DNA from: Bacteroidaceae bacterium
GTDB taxonomy: Bacteria; Bacteroidota; Bacteroidia; Bacteroidales; Bacteroidaceae
Length of the DNA: 39,890 bases
Assembly (NCBI GenBank): GCA_017525235.1
Contig: JAFXTC010000042.1
Coordinates: forward strand, 1 to 39,890
Direction: 5' to 3'
Shown here: one piece after another, positions 7,510 to 15,626 of the stretch
Numbering within the stretch: position 1 is the first letter of the stretch
Layout: each line of letters opens with the position of its first letter
Notes under the pieces: generated by a model
Seen by the model: only the letters and a program-made list of their open reading frames with translations
Database searches by the model: none
Told to the model about the DNA's origin: nothing
Made by a program: the position numbers and the translations under genes

Positions 7510-9719
7510 GACAGACGATACTAAACAAGAGTTTGCGTCGCAGTTGGCGCATCCTTTTCCTGCTGGCAACGTTCAATGTTTTGTGCTCAATGTTCAATGA
7601 ACTGCGGGCTCAAGAGGCTTTCTACATCTACCGCAACGACGGGGATTTCAACGGTTTCTTTTTCGACGAGATAGTGCGAATGAGCTGCTCAAAGGTCGAC
7701 CTCGACAATGTTGAGTGCGACACCTATGTGGTGCAGGAGATCGAGACCAAGGATAGCCTCTACCGCATCCCGCTCTGTGTCATCGATAGCATCGGCTTCC
7801 AGCAACCGGACATTATTCTCAACGAGGACTTTTATGAAGTGAACGGGTATGGTAGTCCCGTCCAAACAAACTGGCAAGGCTGTTACTTTACAGACGATGA
7901 AGGTTATACCCTATGTTGGGCCGTCTCAGAGAGAAGCCAGCTACCCAAGCCTGGAATGGTTATTTATCTCCCCAGTTGGGAAGATGCGGATGCCGGTTAT
8001 GGAAGCCGCCGACATTTTGATGACTCTCCCTTCGTGGGAAAAGTAAAACGGGTATATCAAGAGGTTCCCAATGACTATGAGTCTGGGTGGTGGATTGTAG
8101 AATGCGAACCCGTAACAGACTTGAAGGAGATTTTTGAACAATTCATCAGCGTAGAACAAATTGGAACAGATAATAGCGGAGAGGCATACTGTCGTATTGC
8201 TGGTTCGAACAAGATTAAGAAGCGTTTTAAGGTAAGCGGACAAGCAGATCTTTCCCTGGTATCTTTAAACCTGTCTCTCCCTGTGAAATTCTACGAGGAC
8301 AATTTTGAAGGTGGATTATCCGTAGACCTCTCTCTATCTATCACTGCAAACGCACTCTATAAAATTGAGCGTGACGACTGGTATATCAAAGTATCTTTTG
8401 CTGAAGACGCTGAAGTAGGAGCCACTCTTTCCGCCGTAGGCAAGTTAGAGGATGTTTTGTCCTGGGAACTTGGAGGAATGCCTTTCTACTTCCCTTCGTT
8501 CTTACCAATCATGGAAGTAAGGCCAGGACCTGGCGTATTCTTAAAAACGACAGGTGACATGAGCCTAAAAGTAACCACCCCAAAATTAGCCCTGCATGGA
8601 AGGCAAAGCGTCAGCATTGGCAGTAATGGAGTGAAGGGTAGTAAGAATTTCTATACAGGCAGTCAAGATGATGACAATGGATGGAGTGTCGAATTAGCAC
8701 TTAACGGCTCTGCACAGACAGGTGTACACATGCCCTTCAAAATAGAGACTAACAGATGGTTCAAGAAGATTGGATGGTGCAGTACAGGTGTGGACATCTA
8801 TGCAGGTCCTAAACTCGAAGCGCACTTCACGATTGATCCTGTAGCATTAGCTGGTGGCGATGCTTATGGAACATTCGGTGGCACGCAAGTAAAGCTGACA
8901 CCAAAAGACTTTGTGATAGAGGGTAATGCCAACTTCTCCGTTGCAGGAAAAAAAGAGACGAAATATAAAATCTTTGAGGGGGAGGCTGGTTTTGGTGCTG
9001 TTACCATGCGGCTATTCCCTTTATTCAATCCGACAACCTGTGATGAAGTGATATACGGAAAGACCGAATCTGGACTATGGGATGATCGATTTGTCTATTT
9101 TTCACATCCGGAAGTGGATGCCACCATCTATCCTCAAGGCTCATGCGTGGGTTGGCTACTTGGCGTGGCTGTATATAATGGCGAAAAGAAGTTAATCGAG
9201 TATAATTACATTCACGATAAAGGCAACTATAGCCTTTGGAACCCATGGACAGAGGCCAAGTTAAGGGTTAGGCTTTTGGATGGCAATTATACCGTCTGTC
9301 CCATCATCTACTGTTTCGGCTATCATGTCCCGGCATGGAGTGCTGCCAAGATAGTTACAGCAGATAGGCCTTTGGAACTTAAGGCTAAAGTCGCTGAAGG
9401 CACGTCAAGCGAAATTCCTCCAGAAGGAGAAATGTATGTGGACTATGTTCTTAACAAGGACGACAAAATATTCATCAATGCTGAAATAGAAAAAGCAGAT
9501 GCCGGATTCATTCCAGAACTCATATCACGTGAGCCTATGCCTGGCGAAGATCCTAATGCCGAGGAATACTTCGAGCGTGCGACTTTCCACTATAAACTCA
9601 CCGATACATTCTATAGTAATCAATGGGTCAATCCCGCTTGTTTTATTGCAAAAACATACCGAACTAAGCCGGAAGTAAAAGAGCGAACCGCAAAAAATTA
9701 TTTTATCCATATACATTAA
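7506..9719 (+). CDS. Large secreted protein of unknown function
   Basis: 737 residues. The N-terminal 36 residues form a signal peptide of unusual make-up (basic n-region, then a hydrophobic stretch ending ELRAQ). Residues about 37-100 show two similar halves (FFFDEIVRMSCSKVDLDN and IPLCVIDSIGFQQPDI), a surface-protein start related in style to the N-terminus of the 864-residue protein at 1147-3741. The rest is Gly/Asp/Tyr-rich and mostly beta; I see no enzyme motif and no clear sorting domain. It begins inside the stop codon of the preceding gene (ATGA overlap). Part of the signal peptide (about residues 22-33, FNVLCSMFN) is encoded by a heptanucleotide array. Function unknown. Confidence 0.85.
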   Translation: MRQTILNKSLRRSWRILFLLATFNVLCSMFNELRAQEAFYIYRNDGDFNGFFFDEIVRMSCSKVDLDNVECDTYVVQEIETKDSLYRIPLCVIDSIGFQQPDIILNEDFYEVNGYGSPVQTNWQGCYFTDDEGYTLCWAVSERSQLPKPGMVIYLPSWEDADAGYGSRRHFDDSPFVGKVKRVYQEVPNDYESGWWIVECEPVTDLKEIFEQFISVEQIGTDNSGEAYCRIAGSNKIKKRFKVSGQADLSLVSLNLSLPVKFYEDNFEGGLSVDLSLSITANALYKIERDDWYIKVSFAEDAEVGATLSAVGKLEDVLSWELGGMPFYFPSFLPIMEVRPGPGVFLKTTGDMSLKVTTPKLALHGRQSVSIGSNGVKGSKNFYTGSQDDDNGWSVELALNGSAQTGVHMPFKIETNRWFKKIGWCSTGVDIYAGPKLEAHFTIDPVALAGGDAYGTFGGTQVKLTPKDFVIEGNANFSVAGKKETKYKIFEGEAGFGAVTMRLFPLFNPTTCDEVIYGKTESGLWDDRFVYFSHPEVDATIYPQGSCVGWLLGVAVYNGEKKLIEYNYIHDKGNYSLWNPWTEAKLRVRLLDGNYTVCPIIYCFGYHVPAWSAAKIVTADRPLELKAKVAEGTSSEIPPEGEMYVDYVLNKDDKIFINAEIEKADAGFIPELISREPMPGEDPNAEEYFERATFHYKLTDTFYSNQWVNPACFIAKTYRTKPEVKERTAKNYFIHIH
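7568..7602 (+). repeat. Heptanucleotide array inside a signal-peptide coding region
   Basis: Five 7-nt units: AACGTTC, AATGTTT, TGTGCTC, AATGTTC, AATGAAC. The same unit family (AATGTTC) forms the end of the aminopeptidase P gene at 11587-11618. Here it encodes the FNVLCSMFN part of the hydrophobic core. Confidence 0.75.
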
Positions 9720-9777
9720 TCTTTGAGCCTGCTTGCAGTCTCGAAGATAGGCGGCATCTCGGAAATGCTCAAATAAA

Positions 9778-9809
9778 TTTGGCATTTCGCTCGGTTTGCA
9801 CTATCTTTG
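9778..9809 (+). promoter_or_regulatory. Promoter of the aminopeptidase P run
   Basis: TTTG (9778-9781), 20 bp, TATCTTTG (9802-9809): a full Bacteroidetes promoter. The ATG at 9820 is only 10 nt past the -7 box, giving a leader of perhaps 5-7 nt. This placement also rules out the in-frame TTG at 9796 as the start. Confidence 0.75.
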
Positions 9810-9819
9810 TACCCCGAAT

Positions 9820-11619
9820 ATGGAAAATAATAAAGAAATCTGTTCGCGCGTGCAAACGCTACGCACATATATGCAGGAAAAAGGGCTGCAAGCTTTTATC
9901 TTCCCCAGCACCGATCCTCACTGCGGTGAATATGTGCCTGAACATTGGATGACTCGCAGGTGGATTAGTGGCTTTGACGGAAGTGCAGGAACTGCAGTCG
10001 TTACGCTGAAAGATGCTGCGCTATGGACTGACAGTCGCTATTTTCTGGCTGCTGCAGATCAATTGAGCGGTACGCCCTTTGTTTTGATGAAGGATGGACT
10101 GGAAGAGACACCTACCATCAGTCGATGGTTACAAGAGGTGCTGCCTGTAGGAAGCAATGTGGGTATGGACGGCTGGGTGAATACGATGGAAGATGTAAGA
10201 GGTATGATGGATGAACTGAAATCTGCCAATCTACATCTGTGCATTGTCGACGATCCGGCTGATGAGCTTTGGGAGAAACGCCCCAGCATTCCTGTCAACC
10301 CCATAGAGATACAACCCTTTGAATTTGCTGGCGAGACCTGTGCAAACAAGATAAAGCGCCTTCGCGAAGCGCTGCAAGATGCTGGAGCCGAGGGAACTAT
10401 TGTCAGTCAGTTGGATGAAATTGCCTGGCTGTTGAACCTGCGTGGCACAGATGTTCACTGCAACCCCGTGTTCGTGGCTTATCTGTTGTTAACCCAGAAT
10501 GAAGCTACCCTCTTTACCAATCCTGAAAAGGTTACAACCGAGGTAGCTGCCTACCTCAAGGAGAACAACATAAAGACTCTACCCTACTCTGCCATCACAG
10601 AAGCTTTGGAGGCTTACAAAGGTGACACGCTGTTGCTGGACCCCAATAGCAGCAACTGGAACCTGCAAGCCCATCTACCTGAAACATGCAAGGTTGTTGA
10701 CCACAATTCATTGATTGCCCCCATGAAGGCTGTCAAGAACGAGGCTGAGATTAAGGGTTTCCGCAATGCCATGATACGTGATGGTGTAGCTATGGTAAAG
10801 TTCCTCTGCTGGTTGAAGCAGGCAATGAAGAGCGGCAACTACCCCACGGAGATAGATGTTGACCATAAACTGACTGCACTTAGGGCAGAACAACCGCTGT
10901 TCCGCGATATCTCGTTCGACACGATTGCAGGGTACGGACCTCATGGCGCCATTGTACATTACGAGGCTACGCCTGAAACGGATGTCAAGTTGGGACCCAA
11001 AGGCTTTCTCCTCTTGGACAGCGGCGCTCAGTACCAGGATGGAACAACGGATATCACACGAACCATCGCCCTTGGTCCGCTTACCGAATCGGAAAAGAGG
11101 GATTATACCCTTGTACTGAAAGGACACATCCGTCTGGCGATGGCCAAATTCCCTAAAGGAACTTGCGGCACGCAGTTAGATGTGTTGGCCCGCTACGCTA
11201 TGTGGCAGGACAGCATCAACTATCTGCACGGTACAGGTCATGGCGTGGGTTCTTACCTGAATGTACACGAGGGTCCCCACCAGTTCCGTATGAACTACAT
11301 GCCGGCTCCCCTACTCCCAGGAATGACGGTAACAGTAGAGCCAGGCATCTATCGTGCCGGCGAACATGGTGCACGCACAGAGAACACCATGCTTATAACG
11401 GAATACAAGAAGACGGAGTTCGGCGAATTCCTGCAGTTGGAGCCACTGACCCTCTGTCCCATAGACACCACTCCCATCATCTGGGAAATGATGCTGCCAG
11501 ATGAGATTGCTTATCTGAATGCGTATCACAAACGAGTATATGAAGAACTTTCTCCCTATCTTAATGAGGAAGAAAAAGATTGGCTGAATGTTCAATGTTC
11601 AATGATTAATATTCAATAG
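9820..11619 (+). CDS. pepP: Xaa-Pro aminopeptidase (aminopeptidase P, M24B)
   Basis: 599 residues, the size of the three-domain form of aminopeptidase P. It removes the N-terminal residue from peptides with proline in position 2; no signal peptide, so cytoplasmic. Two creatinase-like N-terminal domains (about 1-310, with FPSTDPHCGEY early) precede the pita-bread domain, where the two-metal ligands are visible: Asp in LLLDSGAQY and in DGTTDITRT (about 400 and 411), His in GTGHGVGSYLN (about 473), Glu in TVEPGIYRAGE (about 507) and in ARTENTM (about 523). The final residues NVQCSMINIQ are not typical of the family and are encoded by a heptanucleotide array that runs into the stop codon. First gene of a long rightward run, with a near-leaderless start behind a strong promoter. 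Confidence 0.95.
   Translation: MENNKEICSRVQTLRTYMQEKGLQAFIFPSTDPHCGEYVPEHWMTRRWISGFDGSAGTAVVTLKDAALWTDSRYFLAAADQLSGTPFVLMKDGLEETPTISRWLQEVLPVGSNVGMDGWVNTMEDVRGMMDELKSANLHLCIVDDPADELWEKRPSIPVNPIEIQPFEFAGETCANKIKRLREALQDAGAEGTIVSQLDEIAWLLNLRGTDVHCNPVFVAYLLLTQNEATLFTNPEKVTTEVAAYLKENNIKTLPYSAITEALEAYKGDTLLLDPNSSNWNLQAHLPETCKVVDHNSLIAPMKAVKNEAEIKGFRNAMIRDGVAMVKFLCWLKQAMKSGNYPTEIDVDHKLTALRAEQPLFRDISFDTIAGYGPHGAIVHYEATPETDVKLGPKGFLLLDSGAQYQDGTTDITRTIALGPLTESEKRDYTLVLKGHIRLAMAKFPKGTCGTQLDVLARYAMWQDSINYLHGTGHGVGSYLNVHEGPHQFRMNYMPAPLLPGMTVTVEPGIYRAGEHGARTENTMLITEYKKTEFGEFLQLEPLTLCPIDTTPIIWEMMLPDEIAYLNAYHKRVYEELSPYLNEEEKDWLNVQCSMINIQ
11587..11618 (+). repeat. Heptanucleotide array forming the end of pepP and the leader of the next gene
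   Basis: Units AATGTTC, AATGTTC, AATGATT, AATATTC, then AATA; period 7. The pepP stop codon (11617-11619) lies at its edge, and the GTG start of the next gene is 7 nt beyond it. Confidence 0.8.
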
Positions 11620-11625
11620 AATAAA

Positions 11626-12204
11626 GTGGCAATAATAAAGAGACTTGAGGGGATGCCTGCTCCCCGATTTGGCAAGCACTGCTATTTTAGCGAAGGTGCC
11701 GTGATTGTAGGCGATGTTGAGATGGGTGATGACTGCACCGTGTGGTTCAATGCGGTGGTCAGAGGAGATGTCCACTTTGTGAAAATTGGTAACCGTACCA
11801 ACATACAAGACAACTCTTGCATTCACACCCTGAACGGCAAAGCTCCTTGCATCTTAGGTGATGATGTGACCATTGGCCACAGTGTAACATTACACGGATG
11901 CGAAATTAAGGATGGAGCTTTGGTTGGTATGGGTGCTACGGTGTTGGACCATGCTGTAGTGGGCAAAGGTGCTATTGTAGCTGCCGGTGCCCTGGTGCTG
12001 AGCAATACGCAGATTGGTGACGGCGAACTCTGGGGCGGTGTGCCTGCCAAGTTTATCAAGAAGGTTGATCCTGCTCAGGCACAAGCCTTGAACAAGACAT
12101 ACGCTGCTCACTATATTGAGTATAGCGACTGGTTCCGTAAAGCAGATTCCAACCCAACTAACACGCAAGTTGTTACAACGAGTGAAGAGTATGAATCATA
12201 TTAA
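11626..12204 (+). CDS. Gamma-class carbonic anhydrase-like hexapeptide-repeat protein
   Basis: 192 residues starting at GTG (11626); the usual family opening (MAIIKRLEG) follows, and no nearer ATG fits. Left-handed beta-helix repeats of the form [IV]GDxxxIG run through residues 25-140. The gamma-carbonic anhydrase metal ligands are present: H67, H85 and H90 (IGHSVTLHG), with R46, D48 (VVRGDV) and Q61 also conserved. This argues for zinc/iron-bound CO2 hydration in the cytoplasm, as a trimer, though many members of this group (YrdA/PaaY/CaiE-like) have unproven substrates. It lies 6 nt after pepP and is co-transcribed with it. Confidence 0.88.
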   Translation: MAIIKRLEGMPAPRFGKHCYFSEGAVIVGDVEMGDDCTVWFNAVVRGDVHFVKIGNRTNIQDNSCIHTLNGKAPCILGDDVTIGHSVTLHGCEIKDGALVGMGATVLDHAVVGKGAIVAAGALVLSNTQIGDGELWGGVPAKFIKKVDPAQAQALNKTYAAHYIEYSDWFRKADSNPTNTQVVTTSEEYESY

Positions 12205-12205
12205 T

Positions 12206-12232
12206 CCCATAAGACCTATAAGTCCTATAAGC
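12206..12232 (+). repeat. Nonanucleotide array at the junction before the GH43 gene
   Basis: Three 9-nt units: CCCATAAGA, CCTATAAGT, CCTATAAGC. The array begins just after the stop of the preceding gene (12202-12204) and ends 9 nt before the ATG at 12242. Confidence 0.75.
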
Positions 12233-12241
12233 AAAAAACAA

Positions 12242-13414
12242 ATGAGAAAAATTACATTCCTTAGCCTGATGCTGTGCCTATTGGCAAGCTGTGCGCTGAC
12301 TGGCTGCATCCGTTGCAGCTATCATCAAGAGAGGAAAACCACCCACACTACAACCACCAGTTGGACTTGGGCATCGTGGGACAACCCGTTACCCATTAAG
12401 TTTGGAGACCCCTTCCTGCTGCGTGCCAATGGTAAATATTATATGTATGGTACATCTCTGGAGGATGGCTTTGAGGCTTATGTAAGCGACAGCTTGAGCA
12501 ACTGGGAACCTTGCGGTAAGGTTTATCAGGGAGGTGGCAAGGATCAGTGGAATGTAAACTGCTTCTGGGCACCTGAAGTGTACGAGCGCAATGGCAAATA
12601 CTATATGTTCTTCAGCGCCAACTACAAAGAGAATCCCACCAACGAGGGCGAAAACTTCAAGATTGGTGTAGCTGTGAGCGATTCACCCACAGGTCCTTTC
12701 GAGGATCTCTATGACCGCCCCATCTTTAATCCCGAATATCCCATTATCGATGCCAATGTGTATTTCGATAATAATACAGGCAAATGCTACCTGTACTTCA
12801 GCCGTTGCTGCTACAAGCACAGCGTGGAGAGCGAGATTGCCGACAGCCTTAAAGCCGCTGGTGTCTATGACAACATAGAAGAAAGCTGGGTATATGGTGT
12901 GGAGATGAAGCCCGACTTCAGCGGTGTGATAGGTGAACCCAAGTTGTTGCTTTGCCCTCCCAAGAAGCTGAACGATGCTCAGGCAGAATGGGAAAGCCGT
13001 AGTGCCACACACAAAGAGGTGAACCGCCGATGGACAGAAGGAAGCTATATCTTCCGTGAGGGGGATACATATTATATAATGTATAGTGCCAACCATTATG
13101 GTGGCGAATACTATGCCGTAGGCTATGCTACCAGCAAGAACCCGCTGGGCCCCTTCAAGAAAGCAGCCAATAATCCCGTTCTGCAGAAAAGTGGAAACGT
13201 TTTGGGAACAGGTCATTGCATGGTGATTCTTATGCCCGACGGTAGCCGCTGCTGTGTATATCACGGTCGTATGAGCGACAACCCTAATGAACGTGTAGTA
13301 CTGATTGACCCCTTGAAAATCGATGAGGATGGCGTACTTCGCGTGGAAGGTCCTTCTACAGGCCATCACTGGATTGGAGGAAGCGAAACGACAACAGAAA
13401 CCATAACAGAATAA
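12242..13414 (+). CDS. Lipoprotein glycoside hydrolase, family 43
   Basis: 390 residues from ATG 12242; the frame stays open upstream, but only this ATG opens a lipoprotein signal (LLASC with Cys17, or LTGC with Cys22). Predicted to be lipidated and on the inner or outer membrane facing the periplasm or exterior. Five-bladed propeller signatures are visible, with the three GH43 acids: D56 in KFGDPFLL (base), D170 in PIIDANVYF (pKa modulator) and E266 in RRWTEGSYIF (acid). Typical activities are arabinofuranosidase or xylosidase; the exact linkage cannot be read from this. It is not beside a SusC/SusD pair, so it may be a housekeeping side-chain trimmer rather than part of a polysaccharide locus. 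Cys189-190 and other Cys residues are more numerous than usual. Confidence 0.9.
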   Translation: MRKITFLSLMLCLLASCALTGCIRCSYHQERKTTHTTTTSWTWASWDNPLPIKFGDPFLLRANGKYYMYGTSLEDGFEAYVSDSLSNWEPCGKVYQGGGKDQWNVNCFWAPEVYERNGKYYMFFSANYKENPTNEGENFKIGVAVSDSPTGPFEDLYDRPIFNPEYPIIDANVYFDNNTGKCYLYFSRCCYKHSVESEIADSLKAAGVYDNIEESWVYGVEMKPDFSGVIGEPKLLLCPPKKLNDAQAEWESRSATHKEVNRRWTEGSYIFREGDTYYIMYSANHYGGEYYAVGYATSKNPLGPFKKAANNPVLQKSGNVLGTGHCMVILMPDGSRCCVYHGRMSDNPNERVVLIDPLKIDEDGVLRVEGPSTGHHWIGGSETTTETITE

Positions 13415-13431
13415 CGATAACGAAAACGAAA
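13414..13431 (+). repeat. Hexanucleotide array before metY
   Basis: ACGATA, ACGAAA, ACGAAA; period 6. It starts in the last base of the GH43 stop codon and ends 7 nt before the metY ATG. The same unit occurs at 6788-6811 and 6879-6890. Confidence 0.75.
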
Positions 13432-13438
13432 ATAAAGG

Positions 13439-14719
13439 ATGAAAAGAAACTTAGAGACTATCTGCATTCACGGCGGATGGAAGCCAACAAAGGGTGAACC
13501 TCAGCAGTTGCCCATCTATCAGAGTACAACATTCAAATATGATACCAGCGAGCAGATGGCCCGTTTGTTCGACCTGAAGGACAGCGGTTATTTCTATACG
13601 CGTCTGGCCAATCCTACCAACGATGCTGTTGCCAAGAAGATTGCAGCTCTCGAAGGTGGTGTGGGTGCGATGCTCACCTCAAGCGGACAGGCTGCCAACT
13701 TCTACGCCGTGTTCAACATCTGTCAGGCTGGTGACCATTTCATCACTTCCAACAGCATCTATGGCGGTACGTATAACCTCTTTGGTGTAACGATGAAGAA
13801 ACTCGGTATCGAATGCACATTCATCGACCCCGACTGGGACGACGAACGCATCGAGAAGGAGTTCCGCCCCAACACCAAGTGTTTCTTTGGCGAAACCATC
13901 AGCAACCCTGGCGGCAACGTATTCGATATTGAACGTTTTGCAAAGATGGCTCACAAGCATGGTGTACCCCTGATTGTGGATAACACCTTTGCTACGCCTA
14001 TCAACTGTCGTCCTTTTGAATGGGGTTGCGACATTGTTACCCACAGTACCACCAAGTATATGGACGGACATGCCACTCAGGTCGGTGGCTGTGTGGTAGA
14101 TAGCGGCAACTTCGACTGGGATGCGTATGCTGACAAGTTCCCAGGTCTGACTACTCCTGATGAGAGCTATCACGGGCTGACCTACACCAAGGCGTTTGGT
14201 AAGATGGCTTACATGACCAAGCTCGTTGCTCAGTTGATGCGCGACTTGGGCAGCATCCCCGGCCCTCAGAATTCCTTCTTGCTGAATCTGGGTTTGGAAA
14301 CCCTTCACCTGCGTATGCGTCAGCACTGTACCAATGCACAGAAGGTTGCAGAATGGTTGGAGAAGAATCCCAAGGTGGGATGGGTAAACTACTGCGGTCT
14401 GCCAGGCAACAAATACTACGAGTTGGGACAGAAATATCTGCCTAACGGTTCATGCGGTGTGATTGCCTTCGGACTGAAGGGAAGTCGTGAGGAAGCCATC
14501 AAGTTCATGGACAACCTCGACTTCATCTCTATTGTTACCCACGTGGCCGATGCACGTACCTGTGTACTGCATCCTGCCAGTCATACACATCGTCAGTTGA
14601 GCGACGAACAACTGCGTGAAGCTGGCGTGGCTCCTGACTTGGTACGTCTCTCCGTAGGTATTGAGAACGTAGAAGATATCATAGCCGACTTGCAGCAGGC
14701 TATGGACAAGATGGACTAA
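13439..14719 (+). CDS. metY: O-acetylhomoserine sulfhydrylase (PLP, Cys/Met metabolism family)
   Basis: 426 residues, the usual length. Forms homocysteine from O-acetylhomoserine and sulfide for methionine synthesis; cytoplasmic homotetramer with PLP. The PLP lysine is K206 in HSTTKYMDGH, the cofactor-stacking YTRLANPTND (53-62) and the SSGQAA loop (81-86) are intact, and the C-terminal RLSVGIENVEDI is typical. The length and the ICIHGGW opening favour metY over metB/metC-type lyases, although a methionine gamma-lyase cannot be fully excluded. It lies between the GH43 gene and the 5-alpha-reductase homologue with short gaps (24 and 19 nt), so it shares their transcript. Confidence 0.92.
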   Translation: MKRNLETICIHGGWKPTKGEPQQLPIYQSTTFKYDTSEQMARLFDLKDSGYFYTRLANPTNDAVAKKIAALEGGVGAMLTSSGQAANFYAVFNICQAGDHFITSNSIYGGTYNLFGVTMKKLGIECTFIDPDWDDERIEKEFRPNTKCFFGETISNPGGNVFDIERFAKMAHKHGVPLIVDNTFATPINCRPFEWGCDIVTHSTTKYMDGHATQVGGCVVDSGNFDWDAYADKFPGLTTPDESYHGLTYTKAFGKMAYMTKLVAQLMRDLGSIPGPQNSFLLNLGLETLHLRMRQHCTNAQKVAEWLEKNPKVGWVNYCGLPGNKYYELGQKYLPNGSCGVIAFGLKGSREEAIKFMDNLDFISIVTHVADARTCVLHPASHTHRQLSDEQLREAGVAPDLVRLSVGIENVEDIIADLQQAMDKMD

Positions 14720-14738
14720 AAAGCATCAGAAAAGATAC

Positions 14739-15509
14739 ATGATGACAGAAGAAGTATTTAACTACCTACTTGCAGGTATGGTGGTCTTGGGATTGATTGT
14801 CTTTATAAGCCTATATTTTATTACCGCGGGCTACGGACAGTTTCACACCAAACAATGGGGATTGAGCATTAACAACAAGGTAGGCTGGGTACTGATGGAG
14901 GCTCCTGCCTTTCTGACGATGTTGGTTATTTGGTACACAAGCGGCTGTCAGACTGCTGCACCTCAGATAGTGTTGTTGGGTTTGTTCTTGCTGCACTACT
15001 TCCAGCGCAGCTTCATCTTCCCCTTCCTAATGTCAGGCCATAGCAAGATGCCTGTTACCATCATGCTGTCAGGCGTAACATTCAATGTTATCAATGGCAT
15101 CATGCAAGGAGGCGGACTCTACTGGTTCCCGCAAGAGGCATACCAAGAGGGTTGGAATTACTTTGCAAGCGGAATTGCCATTGTAGGATTCATCGTCTTC
15201 TTTATAGGAATGGGTATCAACCTGCACTCCGACCACGTAATCCGCAACCTGCGCAAACCAGGCGATACCAAGCACTATCTGCCCAAAGGTGGCATGTACA
15301 ACTTTGTCACAAGTGCTAACTATTTCGGTGAACTGTTAGAATGGACGGGCTTCGCTATCATAGCCGGTTCTCCTGCAGCGTGGGTATTTGTCTGGTGGAC
15401 AGCAGCCAATCTGGTACCGCGTGCTCATGCCATACATAAAAAATATCGTGCCGAATTTGGAAATGAGGCAGTAGGAAACAGAAAGAGAATAATACCGTTT
15501 ATTTATTAA
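14739..15509 (+). CDS. Steroid 5-alpha-reductase family membrane protein
   Basis: 256 residues with about seven hydrophobic segments: an integral membrane enzyme. It matches the eukaryotic SRD5A family closely at the NADPH-binding part: LHSDHVIRNLRKPGDT (162-177), GGMYNFVTSANYFGE (184-198), EW at 201-202 and the C-terminal RIIPFIY. The two residues that hold the substrate 3-oxo group in human SRD5A2 (Glu57, Tyr91) appear conserved as E54 (LMEAPAF) and Y87 (LHYFQR). The expected reaction is NADPH-dependent reduction of a 3-oxo-delta4 steroid to the 5-alpha product. Homologues in gut Bacteroidales have been reported to act on 3-oxo-delta4-lithocholic acid. An OYE-type reductase and an SDR follow, as in those clusters. 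The substrate here is inferred; other enones or polyprenoid-like lipids are possible. Confidence 0.9.
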   Translation: MMTEEVFNYLLAGMVVLGLIVFISLYFITAGYGQFHTKQWGLSINNKVGWVLMEAPAFLTMLVIWYTSGCQTAAPQIVLLGLFLLHYFQRSFIFPFLMSGHSKMPVTIMLSGVTFNVINGIMQGGGLYWFPQEAYQEGWNYFASGIAIVGFIVFFIGMGINLHSDHVIRNLRKPGDTKHYLPKGGMYNFVTSANYFGELLEWTGFAIIAGSPAAWVFVWWTAANLVPRAHAIHKKYRAEFGNEAVGNRKRIIPFIY

Positions 15510-15514
15510 AGTTG

Positions 15515-15612
15515 GTTTACTGTTTACGGTTTACCGTTTACAGTAGTCAACAGATGGTTGAAAGAAGAAGTATTCTCGTTAGCTAATAAACAGTAAACGG
15601 TAAACGGTAAAC
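15515..15612 (+). repeat. Two opposed heptanucleotide arrays forming a long hairpin
   Basis: GTTTACT, GTTTACG, GTTTACC, GTTTACA (15515-15542) face AGTAAAC, GGTAAAC, GGTAAAC (15592-15612). The arms are inverted copies and can pair over about 25 bp (15515-15539 with 15588-15612) with three mismatches and a 48-nt loop. They fill the gap between the 5-alpha-reductase homologue and the OYE-family gene. There is no T-run, so a classic terminator is unlikely; an RNA processing or attenuation site is possible. Confidence 0.8.
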
Positions 15613-15626
15613 TAAAATTACAAGAT

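Noticed and set aside
9796-9819. TTG at 9796 as start of pepP
   Set aside because: It lies upstream of the -7 box, so it would not be in the mRNA; the ATG at 9820 also matches the family start.
12683-13369. 228-codon antisense frame
   Set aside because: Shadow of the GH43 gene, which has all three catalytic acids.
15515-15612. Possible CRISPR remnant
   Set aside because: Units are 7 nt and contiguous with no spacers, and no cas gene is near.
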